Source of the DNA: a virus
Length of the DNA stretch: 61,504 bases
Virus record (IMG/VR): IMGVR_UViG_3300022074_000039
Location: 1 to 61,504 of that record
Strand: one strand, 5' to 3'
In this document: positions 1-6,625 of the stretch, in pieces
How positions within the stretch are numbered: position 1 is the stretch's first letter
Layout of the letters: every line of letters begins with the position of its first letter
Program-made: the position numbers and the translations under genes
The notes under the pieces: model-generated
What the model was told of the DNA's origin: nothing
The model's input: the letters and a program-made list of their open reading frames with translations, nothing else
Databases searched by the model: none

Positions 1-64
1 TGATTCCATAGCTTACACCACAGGTAATGGTCTTCCTGGTGATTTAACGTGTCGCTCAGTGGTC

Positions 65-275
65 CTGGTATCGACTTAGCCCACCTACCAGATTTAATTG
101 GTGGGTACCGTTGTAGCGATAGTGGGATTCGAACCCACCTTCGGACTTGTCCGCCCCTCTGCCGAGGTTATCGAAGGCTACCTTTGAACCTTTCAGGTGA
201 GTTAAACCCACCAAGACCTTCGAGGCGAATTGCTTCTGACGCCATCCCCTGTGTTCATGCAGGGTCGTTATCGCT
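65..275 (-). ncRNA. Structured tRNA-like RNA with 3' pseudoknot (left copy)
   Basis: On the minus strand a 7-bp acceptor-like stem (AGCGATA at 275-269 with TATCGCT at 121-115) is directly joined to a canonical 5-bp T arm (GTGGG, loop TTCGAAT, CCCAC; 138-122), i.e. the complete upper half of a tRNA. The sequence between them is about 120 nt instead of about 45 and does not fold as a cloverleaf; it starts with a hairpin whose loop contains ATGAAC. Downstream, bases 105-65 form an H-type pseudoknot: CCCACC pairs with GGTGGG, CTGGT with ACCAG. The right copy keeps every stem by paired changes. No standard anticodon arm or convincing tmRNA tag is seen. It could be a tmRNA-like, tRNA-mimic or new RNA class. 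Confidence 0.7.
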
Positions 276-365
276 ATGTGTCGGGGACTCATCCACCGTC
301 TTGAGTGGACAGCTCAACCATCAATCGGTTGCCCTACAAAGGTAAGGAATAAAATCGTTAAGTTC

Positions 366-373
366 CAAATTTA
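366..373 (-). promoter_or_regulatory. Putative -7 promoter box TAAATTTG (leftward)
   Basis: The minus-strand octamer matches the Bacteroidetes -7 consensus TAnnTTTG and sits after a small hairpin (AACTC/GAGTT) and an A-run. The same arrangement occurs at 1870-1877 and 58649-58656. It lies just downstream of the 86-residue gene and upstream of the structured RNA, so it may drive that RNA. No -33 TTG is seen at the right distance. Confidence 0.4.
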
Positions 374-384
374 TTTTTGTAACT

Positions 385-645
385 CTATGAGTTAGAGTCG
401 TTTACAACCACCCCATCGACCTGATGAGAGTAGCACCAATGACCATCGTCAAGTGTGAGTACGTAGTTGTCTTGTAGGTGTAACACCTCATCCACTTCGT
501 TTCCGTATTTCTCGCTTGGATGGTAGGTTTTTTCGATGGCTACAACGCCTGCTACGGTTCTAGCGTCACGCCCAAATCCTCCGCGATACACGACTTTAGT
601 GCCTATGCGGATTGGTAATCGTTCGTTCAAAAATTTTGTTTTCAT
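385..645 (-). CDS. Hypothetical small early protein (86 aa)
   Basis: Function not recognised. The protein (start MKTKFLNERLPI) has the look of a small beta-barrel fold: a short strand-rich segment around VVYRGGFGRDARTVAGVV, then a stretch ending in LTLDDGHWCYSHQVDGV. The ATG at 645 is chosen because it lies just after the stop of the 38-residue gene upstream; the open frame extends further but that extension only mirrors the neighbour. The right-end copy (58668-58928) differs at several residues (K to Q, D to N, a changed C-terminus) while staying in frame, showing that it is a real gene under protein-level constraint. Confidence 0.75.
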   Translation of the reverse strand: MKTKFLNERLPIRIGTKVVYRGGFGRDARTVAGVVAIEKTYHPSEKYGNEVDEVLHLQDNYVLTLDDGHWCYSHQVDGVVVNDSNS

Positions 646-646
646 C

Positions 647-763
647 TTAGATGTCGTTTTCATATTCATATGCTCGGTCTGCTTCTTCCATGATGTCATA
701 CTCATATGCATCATCGTCATCGCTTGGGTAGTCATACCCCTCTCGCCATCGAGTCAATTTCAT
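647..763 (-). CDS. Hypothetical acidic micro-protein (38 aa)
   Basis: A short frame starting MKLTRWREGYDYPSDDDD and ending in YENDI, rich in Asp, Glu and Tyr. It overlaps the end of the upstream 65-residue gene and ends immediately before the ATG of the 86-residue gene. The right copy (58930-59046) keeps the frame despite several substitutions and even uses a different stop codon, supporting that it is translated. Function unknown; small acidic early phage proteins often bind host proteins, but nothing here proves that. Confidence 0.65.
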   Translation of the reverse strand: MKLTRWREGYDYPSDDDDAYEYDIMEEADRAYEYENDI

Positions 764-929
764 TGTCTCTGATTATAGTTAGGTCAAAACGTGTTCCCTT
801 GAAAGCATCCTCCAATATCTTGGAGTTACCGCCATCGGCTTGCATATATGCGCAGATCAATGCGTTTTCGAATCCGCCACACGTCTTGCGCCGTTCGTAC
901 AAGGCGTCGATTTGTTCTTGAGTTTTCAT
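732..929 (-). CDS. Hypothetical early protein (65 aa)
   Basis: Starts MKTQEQIDALYERRKTCGG, helical at the N-terminus, with the central segment ALICAYMQADGGNSKILED. Function not recognised. Its start overlaps the stop of the 50-residue gene (ATGA), and its 3' end overlaps the 38-residue gene by about 30 bases. In the right copy the same gene ends six codons earlier at a TGA, so its last residues here (SMARGV) are not conserved and probably dispensable. Confidence 0.7.
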   Translation of the reverse strand: MKTQEQIDALYERRKTCGGFENALICAYMQADGGNSKILEDAFKGTRFDLTIIRDNEIDSMARGV

Positions 930-1078
930 TGTATTGAGTAGTTAACAAGGTTAATATTCGTTTTGTTTGAGAATGCTTCTGCGACTAAGGCACAGCCCCC
1001 GTAATCACGAGTATCTGTGAAGTATGCATATGCATCAATGAGTTCGGGAATCGTGAACTCCATAAAGTGGTTTATCAT
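926..1078 (-). CDS. Hypothetical early protein (50 aa)
   Basis: A frame of 50 codons from ATG at 1078 (MINHFMEFTIPELIDAYAYF) to a TGA that overlaps the next ATG in an ATGA junction. The composition is protein-like and the tight coupling on both sides supports expression in the leftward early operon. Function not recognised. Identical in the right copy at 59209-59361. Confidence 0.65.
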   Translation of the reverse strand: MINHFMEFTIPELIDAYAYFTDTRDYGGCALVAEAFSNKTNINLVNYSIQ

Positions 1079-1089
1079 CGTGTTAGGCG

Positions 1090-1485
1090 TTAGCAGTACA
1101 TTACTTCTCCGAAGAGCGACAGCTGAAGGAATACGTCTGCCGTAGTGGCATCGTCATTCTCCTGAATCAAATCATCGAGATGATGGGGGTAATCGTTAGC
1201 CATCAGTTGCATTGCCTTACACATGGAGTCCCAATTCAAGGGATAAACACCATCGGAGAACTCATCGGCTATCAGCACTTGGTGCTTTGCGTTACCCCTT
1301 AGGTATGCAAACACCTGAGGCTCCCAACATTCGGGAATATCCAAGTCAGCCAACGCTTCGGGGTTCTCTTTAGCCCACTTGTAGGCTTTTTCAAGTTCAC
1401 CGTCGAGGGCGGTGTAGTCACGGTATGATGCATTACACATCATGTTAAGCATATGCGTATCGGGGATTTCAACAGTCAATTTCAT
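1090..1485 (-). CDS. Hypothetical early protein (131 aa)
   Basis: The ATG at 1485 (MKLTVEIPDTHML) overlaps the stop of the 104-residue gene in an ATGA junction and is preferred over a longer frame whose extra N-terminus is only the antisense-like continuation of the neighbour. The protein is acidic, with helical segments such as LEKAYKWAKENPEALADLDI and a C-terminus with NDDATTADVFLQLSL. I do not recognise a family. Identical to the right copy 59373-59768. Confidence 0.7.
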   Translation of the reverse strand: MKLTVEIPDTHMLNMMCNASYRDYTALDGELEKAYKWAKENPEALADLDIPECWEPQVFAYLRGNAKHQVLIADEFSDGVYPLNWDSMCKAMQLMANDYPHHLDDLIQENDDATTADVFLQLSLFGEVMYC

Positions 1486-1796
1486 TTGATTGGGATTTCG
1501 AAGTTTGGAACGCCTAAGGTGTAGCCTTGGCGTGAGTCGTGGAGAATGAGCATCGGATGGATGTCGATGGGATTGCCATCGCCCCAAACGTCGATGCCCT
1601 CTCCAATCACACCTTTTTCTTGTAGGTATGTATATGCTTGTGTCAGGATATTGCCTGTCGCATAATCGTAAGGCAAGAACTTGGTGACGTTGTTACGTTC
1701 ATCCTTGATTCTAACCCTTGCACCTCTGGTGTTAGTCGGACCGTAGAACTGAACGTGTATGGAACGGAGTCGGGGGATTGAAGCATTAAAAGGCAT
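1482..1796 (-). CDS. Hypothetical early protein (104 aa)
   Basis: Starts MPFNASIPRLRSIHVQFYG, followed by a strand-rich segment GARVRIKDERNNVTKFLPYDYA; likely a small alpha/beta protein. Function not recognised. The leader immediately before its ATG (CAATCAAAATCTTTAACACT) is nearly the same as that before the gene at 58588 and similar to those before 57976, 57824 and 3465, suggesting shared translation or regulatory signals for early genes. Downstream coupling by ATGA to the 131-residue gene. Confidence 0.7.
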   Translation of the reverse strand: MPFNASIPRLRSIHVQFYGPTNTRGARVRIKDERNNVTKFLPYDYATGNILTQAYTYLQEKGVIGEGIDVWGDGNPIDIHPMLILHDSRQGYTLGVPNFEIPIK

Positions 1797-1869
1797 AGTG
1801 TTAAAGATTTTGATTGGACAGCGTCGTTGCTGTCGCGTTAATAAGTTAAGGATGAAAATTCGGAACTTC

Positions 1870-1877
1870 CAAATTTA
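1870..1877 (-). promoter_or_regulatory. Putative -7 promoter box TAAATTTG (leftward)
   Basis: Second occurrence of the minus-strand pattern small hairpin (ACCC ATA GGGT), A-run, TAAATTTGGAA. It lies in the gap between the DUF7178-like gene and the 104-residue gene and could start an internal early transcript. No -33 TTG is visible at 19-21 bases. Confidence 0.4.
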
Positions 1878-1882
1878 TTTTT

Positions 1883-2509
1883 TTACCCTATGGGTATCGA
1901 TTCGGTTTTTAGCCATCGGTTACGCATCACGACCCATACGATGGCCTGAAGCTCGTAAGGCTTATAATCAAGGCGTAACGCGACATTCACGAAGTGAGTT
2001 TGGAATCGGTCGTACTGCTTTAGGGTGAAGGTCTCAGGCGTTTTCCTTGGCTTCAACGAAGTTGTGCTGAAGGCTCTTGCCATCCACTTGTCAAGCGTTA
2101 CGACTGACTCGTCACGATCCCCCACGTTTAACGCAAAGGCATACGTCTTAGGCGAGTCCTTGGTGATGGATACAGCTCCACCACGAATACCCCAAGCCCT
2201 GACCTTGTTAGCGTTGTAAGTGCAAACCTTGAAGTCGTCAAGCGTCAGGCCATCTGCATATGCCTGACACAAAGTCCAAGCGTCAACCTTGTTGCGAGGC
2301 CACTTGTTGTTTGGTGATAATGCCGAGATGATAGCGGCGGCCATTACTCTGGTAATGCTGAAATCATCTGACAGCAACTGAGCAAAGGCCATCGCGTCAT
2401 CGTACCACTCGATTCCATCGCGTAACTCCTGAGGCGTGGCTCGCCTTAGGTGTACTGCAATGCGCTTCGTGGCATCGTTGAGTTTGATGTTTGAGATTGA
2501 TGTTACCAT
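1883..2509 (-). CDS. DUF7178-like phage protein
   Basis: A 208-residue protein from the ATG at 2509 (MVTSISNIKLND); an in-frame ATG eight codons earlier overlaps the terminator region and is less likely. It has the pattern AAIISALSPNNKWPRN..DA, a middle YNANKVRAW segment and a VTLDKWMARAF segment, which resembles the phage family DUF7178, found in many phages and thought to have a helical DNA-glycosylase-like fold. No biochemical role is established. It sits in the early operon just after a terminator, suggesting dampened expression relative to the upstream two genes. The family assignment is from memory of sequence patterns, not a search. Confidence 0.7.
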   Translation of the reverse strand: MVTSISNIKLNDATKRIAVHLRRATPQELRDGIEWYDDAMAFAQLLSDDFSITRVMAAAIISALSPNNKWPRNKVDAWTLCQAYADGLTLDDFKVCTYNANKVRAWGIRGGAVSITKDSPKTYAFALNVGDRDESVVTLDKWMARAFSTTSLKPRKTPETFTLKQYDRFQTHFVNVALRLDYKPYELQAIVWVVMRNRWLKTESIPIG

Positions 2510-2531
2510 GTTATGGTGATTTAATGGCAAC

Positions 2532-2558
2532 AAAAAAGCACTCCGTAGAGCGCCTTTT
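2532..2558 (-). terminator. Rho-independent terminator (leftward)
   Basis: Read on the minus strand, GGCGCTC-TACG-GAGTGCT is followed by six Ts. The stem is continuous only in minus-strand RNA, because two pairs are G:U there but A:C mismatches on the plus strand, so it acts leftward. It separates the 51-residue and K/A/P-rich genes from the DUF7178-like gene. Confidence 0.75.
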
Positions 2559-2584
2559 CGTGTGCCGTGTTATACATATACGCC

Positions 2585-2740
2585 TTACTCGTCTTCTAGA
2601 TGTTCATTGAGCAAATCAATAGCACCTTGGACTGCTTCGTCATCTTGACTGAAGAATTTTGAACTGCTGTCTAAGTTGAACAATTGGAATTCTTCCAATT
2701 TATCAACTAACTGCTGAATTTGTTCTTTTGATAATTGCAT
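2585..2740 (-). CDS. Hypothetical early protein (51 aa)
   Basis: A 51-codon frame starting MQLSKEQIQQLVDKLEEFQ and ending in LLNEHLEDE; strongly helical and acidic, with a heptad-like N-terminus that could form a coiled coil. It follows the K/A/P-rich gene in the first early transcript and precedes a terminator. Function not recognised. The right copy is identical. Confidence 0.65.
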   Translation of the reverse strand: MQLSKEQIQQLVDKLEEFQLFNLDSSSKFFSQDDEAVQGAIDLLNEHLEDE

Positions 2741-2778
2741 AGCAAAGAAATTTTTGAAGGTTTAATATTAATCTACGA

Positions 2779-3465
2779 TTAGAAATTCAATTCGATTTGA
2801 CCTGTTGTTTCATCCGTGTTGATTGACGCTAACAACTCCGCTTCTAACGCCTCACGCTTGGCTTGCTGGATGGCTTGTCGTCGGACGGCATCCTGAGGTG
2901 ACTCCCCTTCGTTTAGGCTGAAAGCACATTCATTCGGAATCGAGCCGTTATGTTGCTTCTTTTGAGCAACCTTAGCAGCCTTGGCTGCCGCATTACGCTT
3001 ACCAAGGCTTTCAACAGCCTTCCTCGCCTTAGGCACTGAGGCCGTCTTACGCTTCGACTTGGTGATGGGGCCGACCTCCTTCGGTTGGCGCTTCATCTCA
3101 TCGGAATCGGCGACAATCTCAGAAGGGGTACGTTTGGTTGACGTGGCCTTCTTCGCCTTACGCTTCGCCTTACGCTTGGCTTTCGGTTTCGGCTCGGCTT
3201 CCGTAGGGATTTGAACCAAACCCTGCTCGACAAGGAACTCGACAACAGCCTCCAAATCCACAGGAACTGAAGGTGCGGATTTCGCCTTAGGCTTCGCGGC
3301 CTTCGGCTTGGGTTGCTCCATGAACTTGACATAGTTCCATAGGGCGTTGATAGCTTTCAAGGCCTCGTCCTTCCTACCCTTGGTAGGATTGAAGGCGACT
3401 TTGTTGACTGACTTGGTTACTTCCTGAAGTAACTGTACACGGTTGGGTTGCTTGGCGTTTGCCAT
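2779..3465 (-). CDS. K/A/P-rich basic protein, probably DNA-binding
   Basis: A 228-residue protein from ATG at 3465 (MANAKQPNRVQLLQ). After a helical N-terminal domain of about 60 residues come low-complexity tracts of Lys, Ala and Pro around residues 60-130 (PKPKAKRKAKRKAKK), resembling histone H1-like or HU tails, then a second basic KR-rich segment and an acidic C-terminus. It is the first gene after the leftward promoter at 3510-3541. I infer nucleic-acid binding, perhaps in host takeover or genome organisation; no enzymatic motif is seen. Its leader contains the early-gene motif TCAAAATCTCTATGTC. The right copy is cut by the window end. Confidence 0.7.
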   Translation of the reverse strand: MANAKQPNRVQLLQEVTKSVNKVAFNPTKGRKDEALKAINALWNYVKFMEQPKPKAAKPKAKSAPSVPVDLEAVVEFLVEQGLVQIPTEAEPKPKAKRKAKRKAKKATSTKRTPSEIVADSDEMKRQPKEVGPITKSKRKTASVPKARKAVESLGKRNAAAKAAKVAQKKQHNGSIPNECAFSLNEGESPQDAVRRQAIQQAKREALEAELLASINTDETTGQIELNF

Positions 3466-3509
3466 GACATAGAGATTTTGATGAACCAACAACGGCGTCG
3501 ATTCGGGGC

Positions 3510-3541
3510 CAAAGTTACTGCGACGAATCCTATAAATCCAA
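3510..3541 (-). promoter_or_regulatory. Leftward early promoter (TTG-N21-TAACTTTG)
   Basis: On the minus strand TTG (3541-3539) is separated by 21 bases from TAACTTTG (3517-3510), matching the Bacteroidetes housekeeping promoter (-33 TTG, -7 TAnnTTTG). It lies about 45 bases before the ATG of the K/A/P-rich gene and faces the rightward promoter at 4002-4032, so host RNA polymerase would read both arms from this region. Confidence 0.65.
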
Positions 3542-4001
3542 ATTTGATTTCGCTGATATAAGTTATCCCCCTAAAGGGGAGATAGGTCGGCATCAGAACC
3601 ATGTATGCGTATGCGGTGTGCATACGTGTATGCATATGCGAAGCTTCCTGCGTGAAGGGGAGCCGATTCTGTTCCGATGGCCCGACCGATAATGCCAACA
3701 CAAAAGGTTCGACTACTGTCGAAAGCAAAGCCAATACTAACACAAAACAGCAAACAAAAAGCTGGAAATGTGTGCAGAAACTGTACGTCAAGCAAGGCAC
3801 GGGGTTTCCATGTGCGATTTCCTATGTGTGTGCGTAGCGTGTGTATATATATATAATCCCCCAGATCTGTACTTCTGATCAAAAACCAAAAAAAAGGAGA
3901 AGGAGCGGGGGTAAAAGGAGGGGGGGTATATATGTGTCCACTTTTTAAACACACCTTTCCCTAAATATCGTCTAAGGAACTGTACATTTTGTTTCAAGGG
4001 G
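3542..4001. other. Divergent intergenic control region, candidate origin
   Basis: About 460 bases without a credible gene, between the leftward and rightward early promoters. It holds a cluster of TATGC/GCATA units in both orientations (3603-3641), an alternating TA run (3844-3855) and a marked purine-rich tract with runs of five and seven Gs (3888-3926). Frames here translate into low-complexity or cysteine/histidine-odd peptides and look accidental. Divergent transcription, repeats and an AT-rich element fit an origin or transcriptional switch, but this is inference. Confidence 0.45.
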
Positions 4002-4032
4002 TTGACTTTTTAAAAAAAAAGCTGTAACTTTG
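4002..4032 (+). promoter_or_regulatory. Rightward promoter (TTG-N20-TAACTTTG)
   Basis: TTG at 4002-4004, a 20-base spacer with an A-run, and TAACTTTG at 4025-4032: a near-ideal Bacteroidetes promoter using the same -7 octamer as the leftward promoter at 3510-3541. It precedes the 44-residue gene at 4166 with a leader of about 130 bases. Confidence 0.7.
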
Positions 4033-4165
4033 CCTTACATTGTTAGTGATGACGCTCAACAAGTTGTTTTAAACATTACAGTGGTTCTTATTTGAGTGCG
4101 TGTACGCACTTTAGAACAAACTCACGTCAATCAAACTCAGTGGCTGTAAAGGCACAAGGACTGTC

Positions 4166-4300
4166 ATGATAGTAAAGAGGAAGAATACCTACGAGATCCG
4201 CAGCAAAAAGGGGAAGTTGCTAGGTAAGTTCTTGACTGAGAAGGCTGCTAAGAAGAGATTGCGGCAGATTGAGTTCTTTAAAAACAAAAAAAATAAATAA
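4166..4300 (+). CDS. Conserved small basic phage protein (44 aa)
   Basis: Starts MIVKRKNTYEIRSKKGKLLG and continues KFLTEKAAKKRLRQIEFF before a Lys/Asn-rich end. This pattern (a self-contained strand pair, then a K-A-x-K-R-L-R-Q-I-E-F/Y-F helix) is familiar from many tiny environmental phage proteins of unknown role. It is the first gene on the rightward arm. The next promoter box begins three bases after its stop. Confidence 0.7.
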   Translation: MIVKRKNTYEIRSKKGKLLGKFLTEKAAKKRLRQIEFFKNKKNK

Positions 4301-4302
4301 GC

Positions 4303-4310
4303 TATATTTG
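4303..4310 (+). promoter_or_regulatory. Late-type -7 box TATATTTG, 4 bases before ATG
   Basis: TATATTTG is followed by TGGC and then the ATG of the 141-residue gene. With a normal Bacteroidetes -7 box position, transcription would start at or next to the ATG, giving a leaderless mRNA. No -33 TTG is found at 19-21 bases. Confidence 0.6.
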
Positions 4311-4314
4311 TGGC

Positions 4315-4740
4315 ATGGCAGTATTGACAGTCACAATTAAAGAGGAGGTTACTTTGAATGGTAGCCTCAAGACGTTTGAGAACGTCCACACTGAAACAGT
4401 AGATGACATCTTCCATAGGATCTATGGGGTGCTGCACACGGCTGAGTCCGAGCTGTTGAACTTTGCCACAGCAGATGCTGGTGGTGTATTCTCTGATGCA
4501 GACTTAGATTACTTGAGAATAACCAATCTAGACTCAACTAATTTCATAACTGTTCGTGTTCTTGGGAGCTCCAAAGAGTATTTTGTAAAGATCGAGGCGG
4601 GGGACAGCCTTATTTTAAATAACTCTATTATAGATGCAAACGCAACAGGATCTCAATCCTTTAGTTCGGGCAACATTGATAGCATAAAAGCTCAAGCAGA
4701 CAGCGCCACAGTAAACGTAGAAATACTAGCATTAGCATGA
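4315..4740 (+). CDS. Putative virion/decoration-type protein (141 aa)
   Basis: A strand-rich protein without charged tails, starting MAVLTVTIKEEVTLNG. The centre (residues ~62-100, with YLRITNLDSTNFITVRV and a FVKIEAGDSLIL strand) resembles the corresponding parts of the proteins at 24969 and 25370 (VYLKN... and a W/F-containing strand), suggesting three related beta-sandwich proteins in this genome. I infer a structural role; no known family is recognised. Overlaps the following gene by 4 bases (ATGA). Confidence 0.6.
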   Translation: MAVLTVTIKEEVTLNGSLKTFENVHTETVDDIFHRIYGVLHTAESELLNFATADAGGVFSDADLDYLRITNLDSTNFITVRVLGSSKEYFVKIEAGDSLILNNSIIDANATGSQSFSSGNIDSIKAQADSATVNVEILALA

Positions 4741-5573
4741 AGCACATTAAGAAGCACGGTGGTATCCACACCATGAAAAAAGGAGGTATGTATGACGCCA
4801 TCATGAAGTTCATGGGTGGTGGCAACATGGAATACATGCAGGAAGGTGGTAAGCCCGATTTTTTGGACCTAGACAAAGACGGTAACAAGACAGAATCCAT
4901 GAAGTCTGCCGCTGCTTCTGCTAAGGAGATGGGTAAGGGTGGCCGCATGTACAGAATGGGTGGTATGAATGAGATGGGCCACGGAGGCGTACACAAGTAC
5001 CCACATGGTGGCGTTCATAACGACGATTCTTCTTCAGATATTCAAGTCATGGCTAAGGACAGCTATAAAACAGCTGATGATCCTCAACCAGGAAGAGACT
5101 TCATATATTTGGTAGATGGACAGCCTACTGATTTCACTCACTCCGACATAGCTAACTTGCTTCAGTCTGAAGGTATTACTGGAAAAAACCTGAACACCAG
5201 AATGAGCGAACTCTTCACTAGCTTTCCCTCAAGAGGTGGAAGCGTCGAAGAGGAGAGAGCTTTCAGGAAAAGACAGATGGACAAGGTTTTGAAAGATGTG
5301 GAGAGTATCGCCTTGGCTGAGAAACGTGTTGAAGGCGGAGGGCAGTACATAGCACCCACAATGGGAACGGGAGCAATGGGTAAGGTAGGACTGGGTAGAT
5401 TAATAAAAAGTGTTCGAAGAGGAGATGAGGCCAAGGCTACTGACGTTGGATTCATGTCCAATGAGGATCAAATGAAAATGACGAAGCTTGGGGAAATGCA
5501 AGAAGGAACCCCCAAGAATGTCAATACCGACGAATTCTTGAGGGCCCTTGCTCGAAACTTTCGAGGAAGTTAA
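4737..5573 (+). CDS. Gly/Met/His-rich phage protein with KYPHGGVH motif
   Basis: A 278-residue protein. The first ~95 residues are very rich in Gly, Met, His and Lys with repeated GG-containing units (KKHGGIH, KKGGMYD, GHGGVHKYPHGGVH), plus an acidic loop-like DLDKDGNKTES segment (residues ~42-53) followed by SAAASAKEMGKGG, a motif seen in marine phage proteins. The rest is helical. The same KYPHGGVH motif opens the protein at 48724. Function unknown; position with endolysin and small basic proteins suggests a virion-associated or morphogenesis role. Its stop overlaps the stop of the convergent gene at 5570 (TTAA). Confidence 0.6.
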   Translation: MKHIKKHGGIHTMKKGGMYDAIMKFMGGGNMEYMQEGGKPDFLDLDKDGNKTESMKSAAASAKEMGKGGRMYRMGGMNEMGHGGVHKYPHGGVHNDDSSSDIQVMAKDSYKTADDPQPGRDFIYLVDGQPTDFTHSDIANLLQSEGITGKNLNTRMSELFTSFPSRGGSVEEERAFRKRQMDKVLKDVESIALAEKRVEGGGQYIAPTMGTGAMGKVGLGRLIKSVRRGDEAKATDVGFMSNEDQMKMTKLGEMQEGTPKNVNTDEFLRALARNFRGS

Positions 5574-5977
5574 TATTCTTCTAGTAAAAAGTCTGTGTAG
5601 TTATCCTGTCCCCCTACAGTAAGGGACACGATAGGAGATGGTTCTACGACCTGTGCGCTTACATTTCCAAGCCCGTCCTGCACTACGTAGGCACTAAAGC
5701 TGTGAGTGAACTCGCCGTCTCGGTTGTACATATCTACAATCACGAGAGATCCTAAGGCGAGGGCGGTGCTGTTCCTTCCGCACATCTGACCACCAGGAAG
5801 CAGCTGAGTTTTATTGGCTCGTTGATTTACGTTTCCGTCACGATCAACGAAGAACACATCAGCGAATGTGTAATCCAAGTAATTGAACGGGGCGATATCG
5901 ATGTTGTACTGGACAGCATCTTGTGCGCTGAGCGCTGTTGTGGCGATTAAGCCGAAGATTAAAATAAGATTTTTCAT
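5570..5977 (-). CDS. Secreted small protein with signal peptide
   Basis: A 135-residue protein. The ATG at 5977 gives a clear signal peptide (MKNLILIFGLIATTALSAQ, cleavage probably before QD), so this start is chosen over a longer frame. The mature part is strand-rich (VQYNIDIAPFNYLDYTFADV, FVDRDGNVNQRA, HSFSAYVVQDG), with one Cys near the middle. It stands alone on the minus strand within rightward genes, as accessory 'moron' genes often do, and shares four bases with its convergent neighbour. It may alter the host envelope; no family recognised. Confidence 0.65.
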   Translation of the reverse strand: MKNLILIFGLIATTALSAQDAVQYNIDIAPFNYLDYTFADVFFVDRDGNVNQRANKTQLLPGGQMCGRNSTALALGSLVIVDMYNRDGEFTHSFSAYVVQDGLGNVSAQVVEPSPIVSLTVGGQDNYTDFLLEEY

Positions 5978-6065
5978 AGCAAATAACTGTTTTTGATTGT
6001 TTTGTAAATTCGGTTTGCTGATCTCAGTATAGGGGTAAAAAACCATTGCCTCCAAATTTTTTACA

Positions 6066-6073
6066 TAACTTTG
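6066..6073 (+). promoter_or_regulatory. Possible -7 box TAACTTTG before the endolysin
   Basis: TAACTTTG at 6066-6073, with TTG at 6046-6048 (17-base spacer, shorter than the usual 19-21). It lies 81 bases before the endolysin ATG in the gap after the divergent secreted-protein gene. Weaker than the other promoter calls. Confidence 0.35.
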
Positions 6074-6154
6074 CTATATTCAATCATAGATTGAAAAAAT
6101 ATTACCACAACCCTCGTATCAAACGAATAGACCCCTCTTGGGTAGCCAATCGAA

Positions 6155-6625
6155 ATGCAGTTAAGCAAAAACCTATCACTGAAAGAAGTCGTGAAATCCA
6201 ACACGGCCAGCCGCCTTGGGATCGATAACACGCCCGAAGACTGGGAGATCGAAAACCTCAAGGCTGTAGCAAAGAATGTATTCCAACCTATCCGCGATCA
6301 CTTCGATGTGCCGATTGCTGTAAGCTCTGGATACAGAGGAAAGGAGCTGAACAAAGCTATAGGAGGGAGCAAGTACTCTCAGCACATGGTAGGGGAAGCC
6401 CTCGACTTAGATGCCGACGTCTACGGTCGTATCACGAATGCAGATATCTTCAACTTTGTGAAAGACAACCTGGTGTGGGACCAGATGATCTGGGAGTTTG
6501 GAGATAACGAAGAACCCAACTGGGTGCATATCTCCTACAAGTCTATAGGGAAAAACCGCAAACAGATTAAGAGAGCCCACAGAGACAAAAAGAATAGAGT
6601 TTATTACACTGTAGAAAATGCCTAA
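6155..6625 (+). CDS. Endolysin, peptidase M15 type
   Basis: A 156-residue zinc peptidase of the M15A type (D,D- or L,D-peptidase cutting peptidoglycan cross-links). The diagnostic SSGYRGKELN (residues ~57-66) and SQHMVGEALDLD (75-86) are present, with His77 and Asp84 as zinc ligands and His125 in WVHISYK as the third; Glu114 in the WEFG segment could be catalytic. It has no signal peptide, so it needs a holin, and one is encoded at 48290. The start follows a 170-base gap after the divergent gene. Overlaps the next small gene by 8 bases. Confidence 0.88.
   Translation: MQLSKNLSLKEVVKSNTASRLGIDNTPEDWEIENLKAVAKNVFQPIRDHFDVPIAVSSGYRGKELNKAIGGSKYSQHMVGEALDLDADVYGRITNADIFNFVKDNLVWDQMIWEFGDNEEPNWVHISYKSIGKNRKQIKRAHRDKKNRVYYTVENA

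Larger units (their letters stand above)
1..3221. repeat. End repeat, left copy (overlaps right end of window)
   Basis: This stretch recurs at 58066-61504 in the same orientation. By eye, bases from about 913 onward match the right copy at a constant offset of 58283 without differences, while bases 1-912 carry scattered substitutions and a net 218-base deficit relative to the right copy. The right copy stops at the window end in the middle of the K/A/P-rich gene, so this is an overlap of ends rather than an internal duplication. It may be a true terminal repeat or the overlap of a circularly permuted genome assembled from two variants. Confidence 0.9.

Noticed and set aside
275-345. Hammerhead-like ATGAGTCC segment in the left copy next to the structured RNA
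   Set aside because: Core bases before the ATGA and the required GAAA are missing, so it cannot form a hammerhead.
3571-3954. Overlapping frames in the control region
   Set aside because: They translate simple-sequence and purine-rich DNA into odd peptides and overlap each other; no leader or conserved motif.
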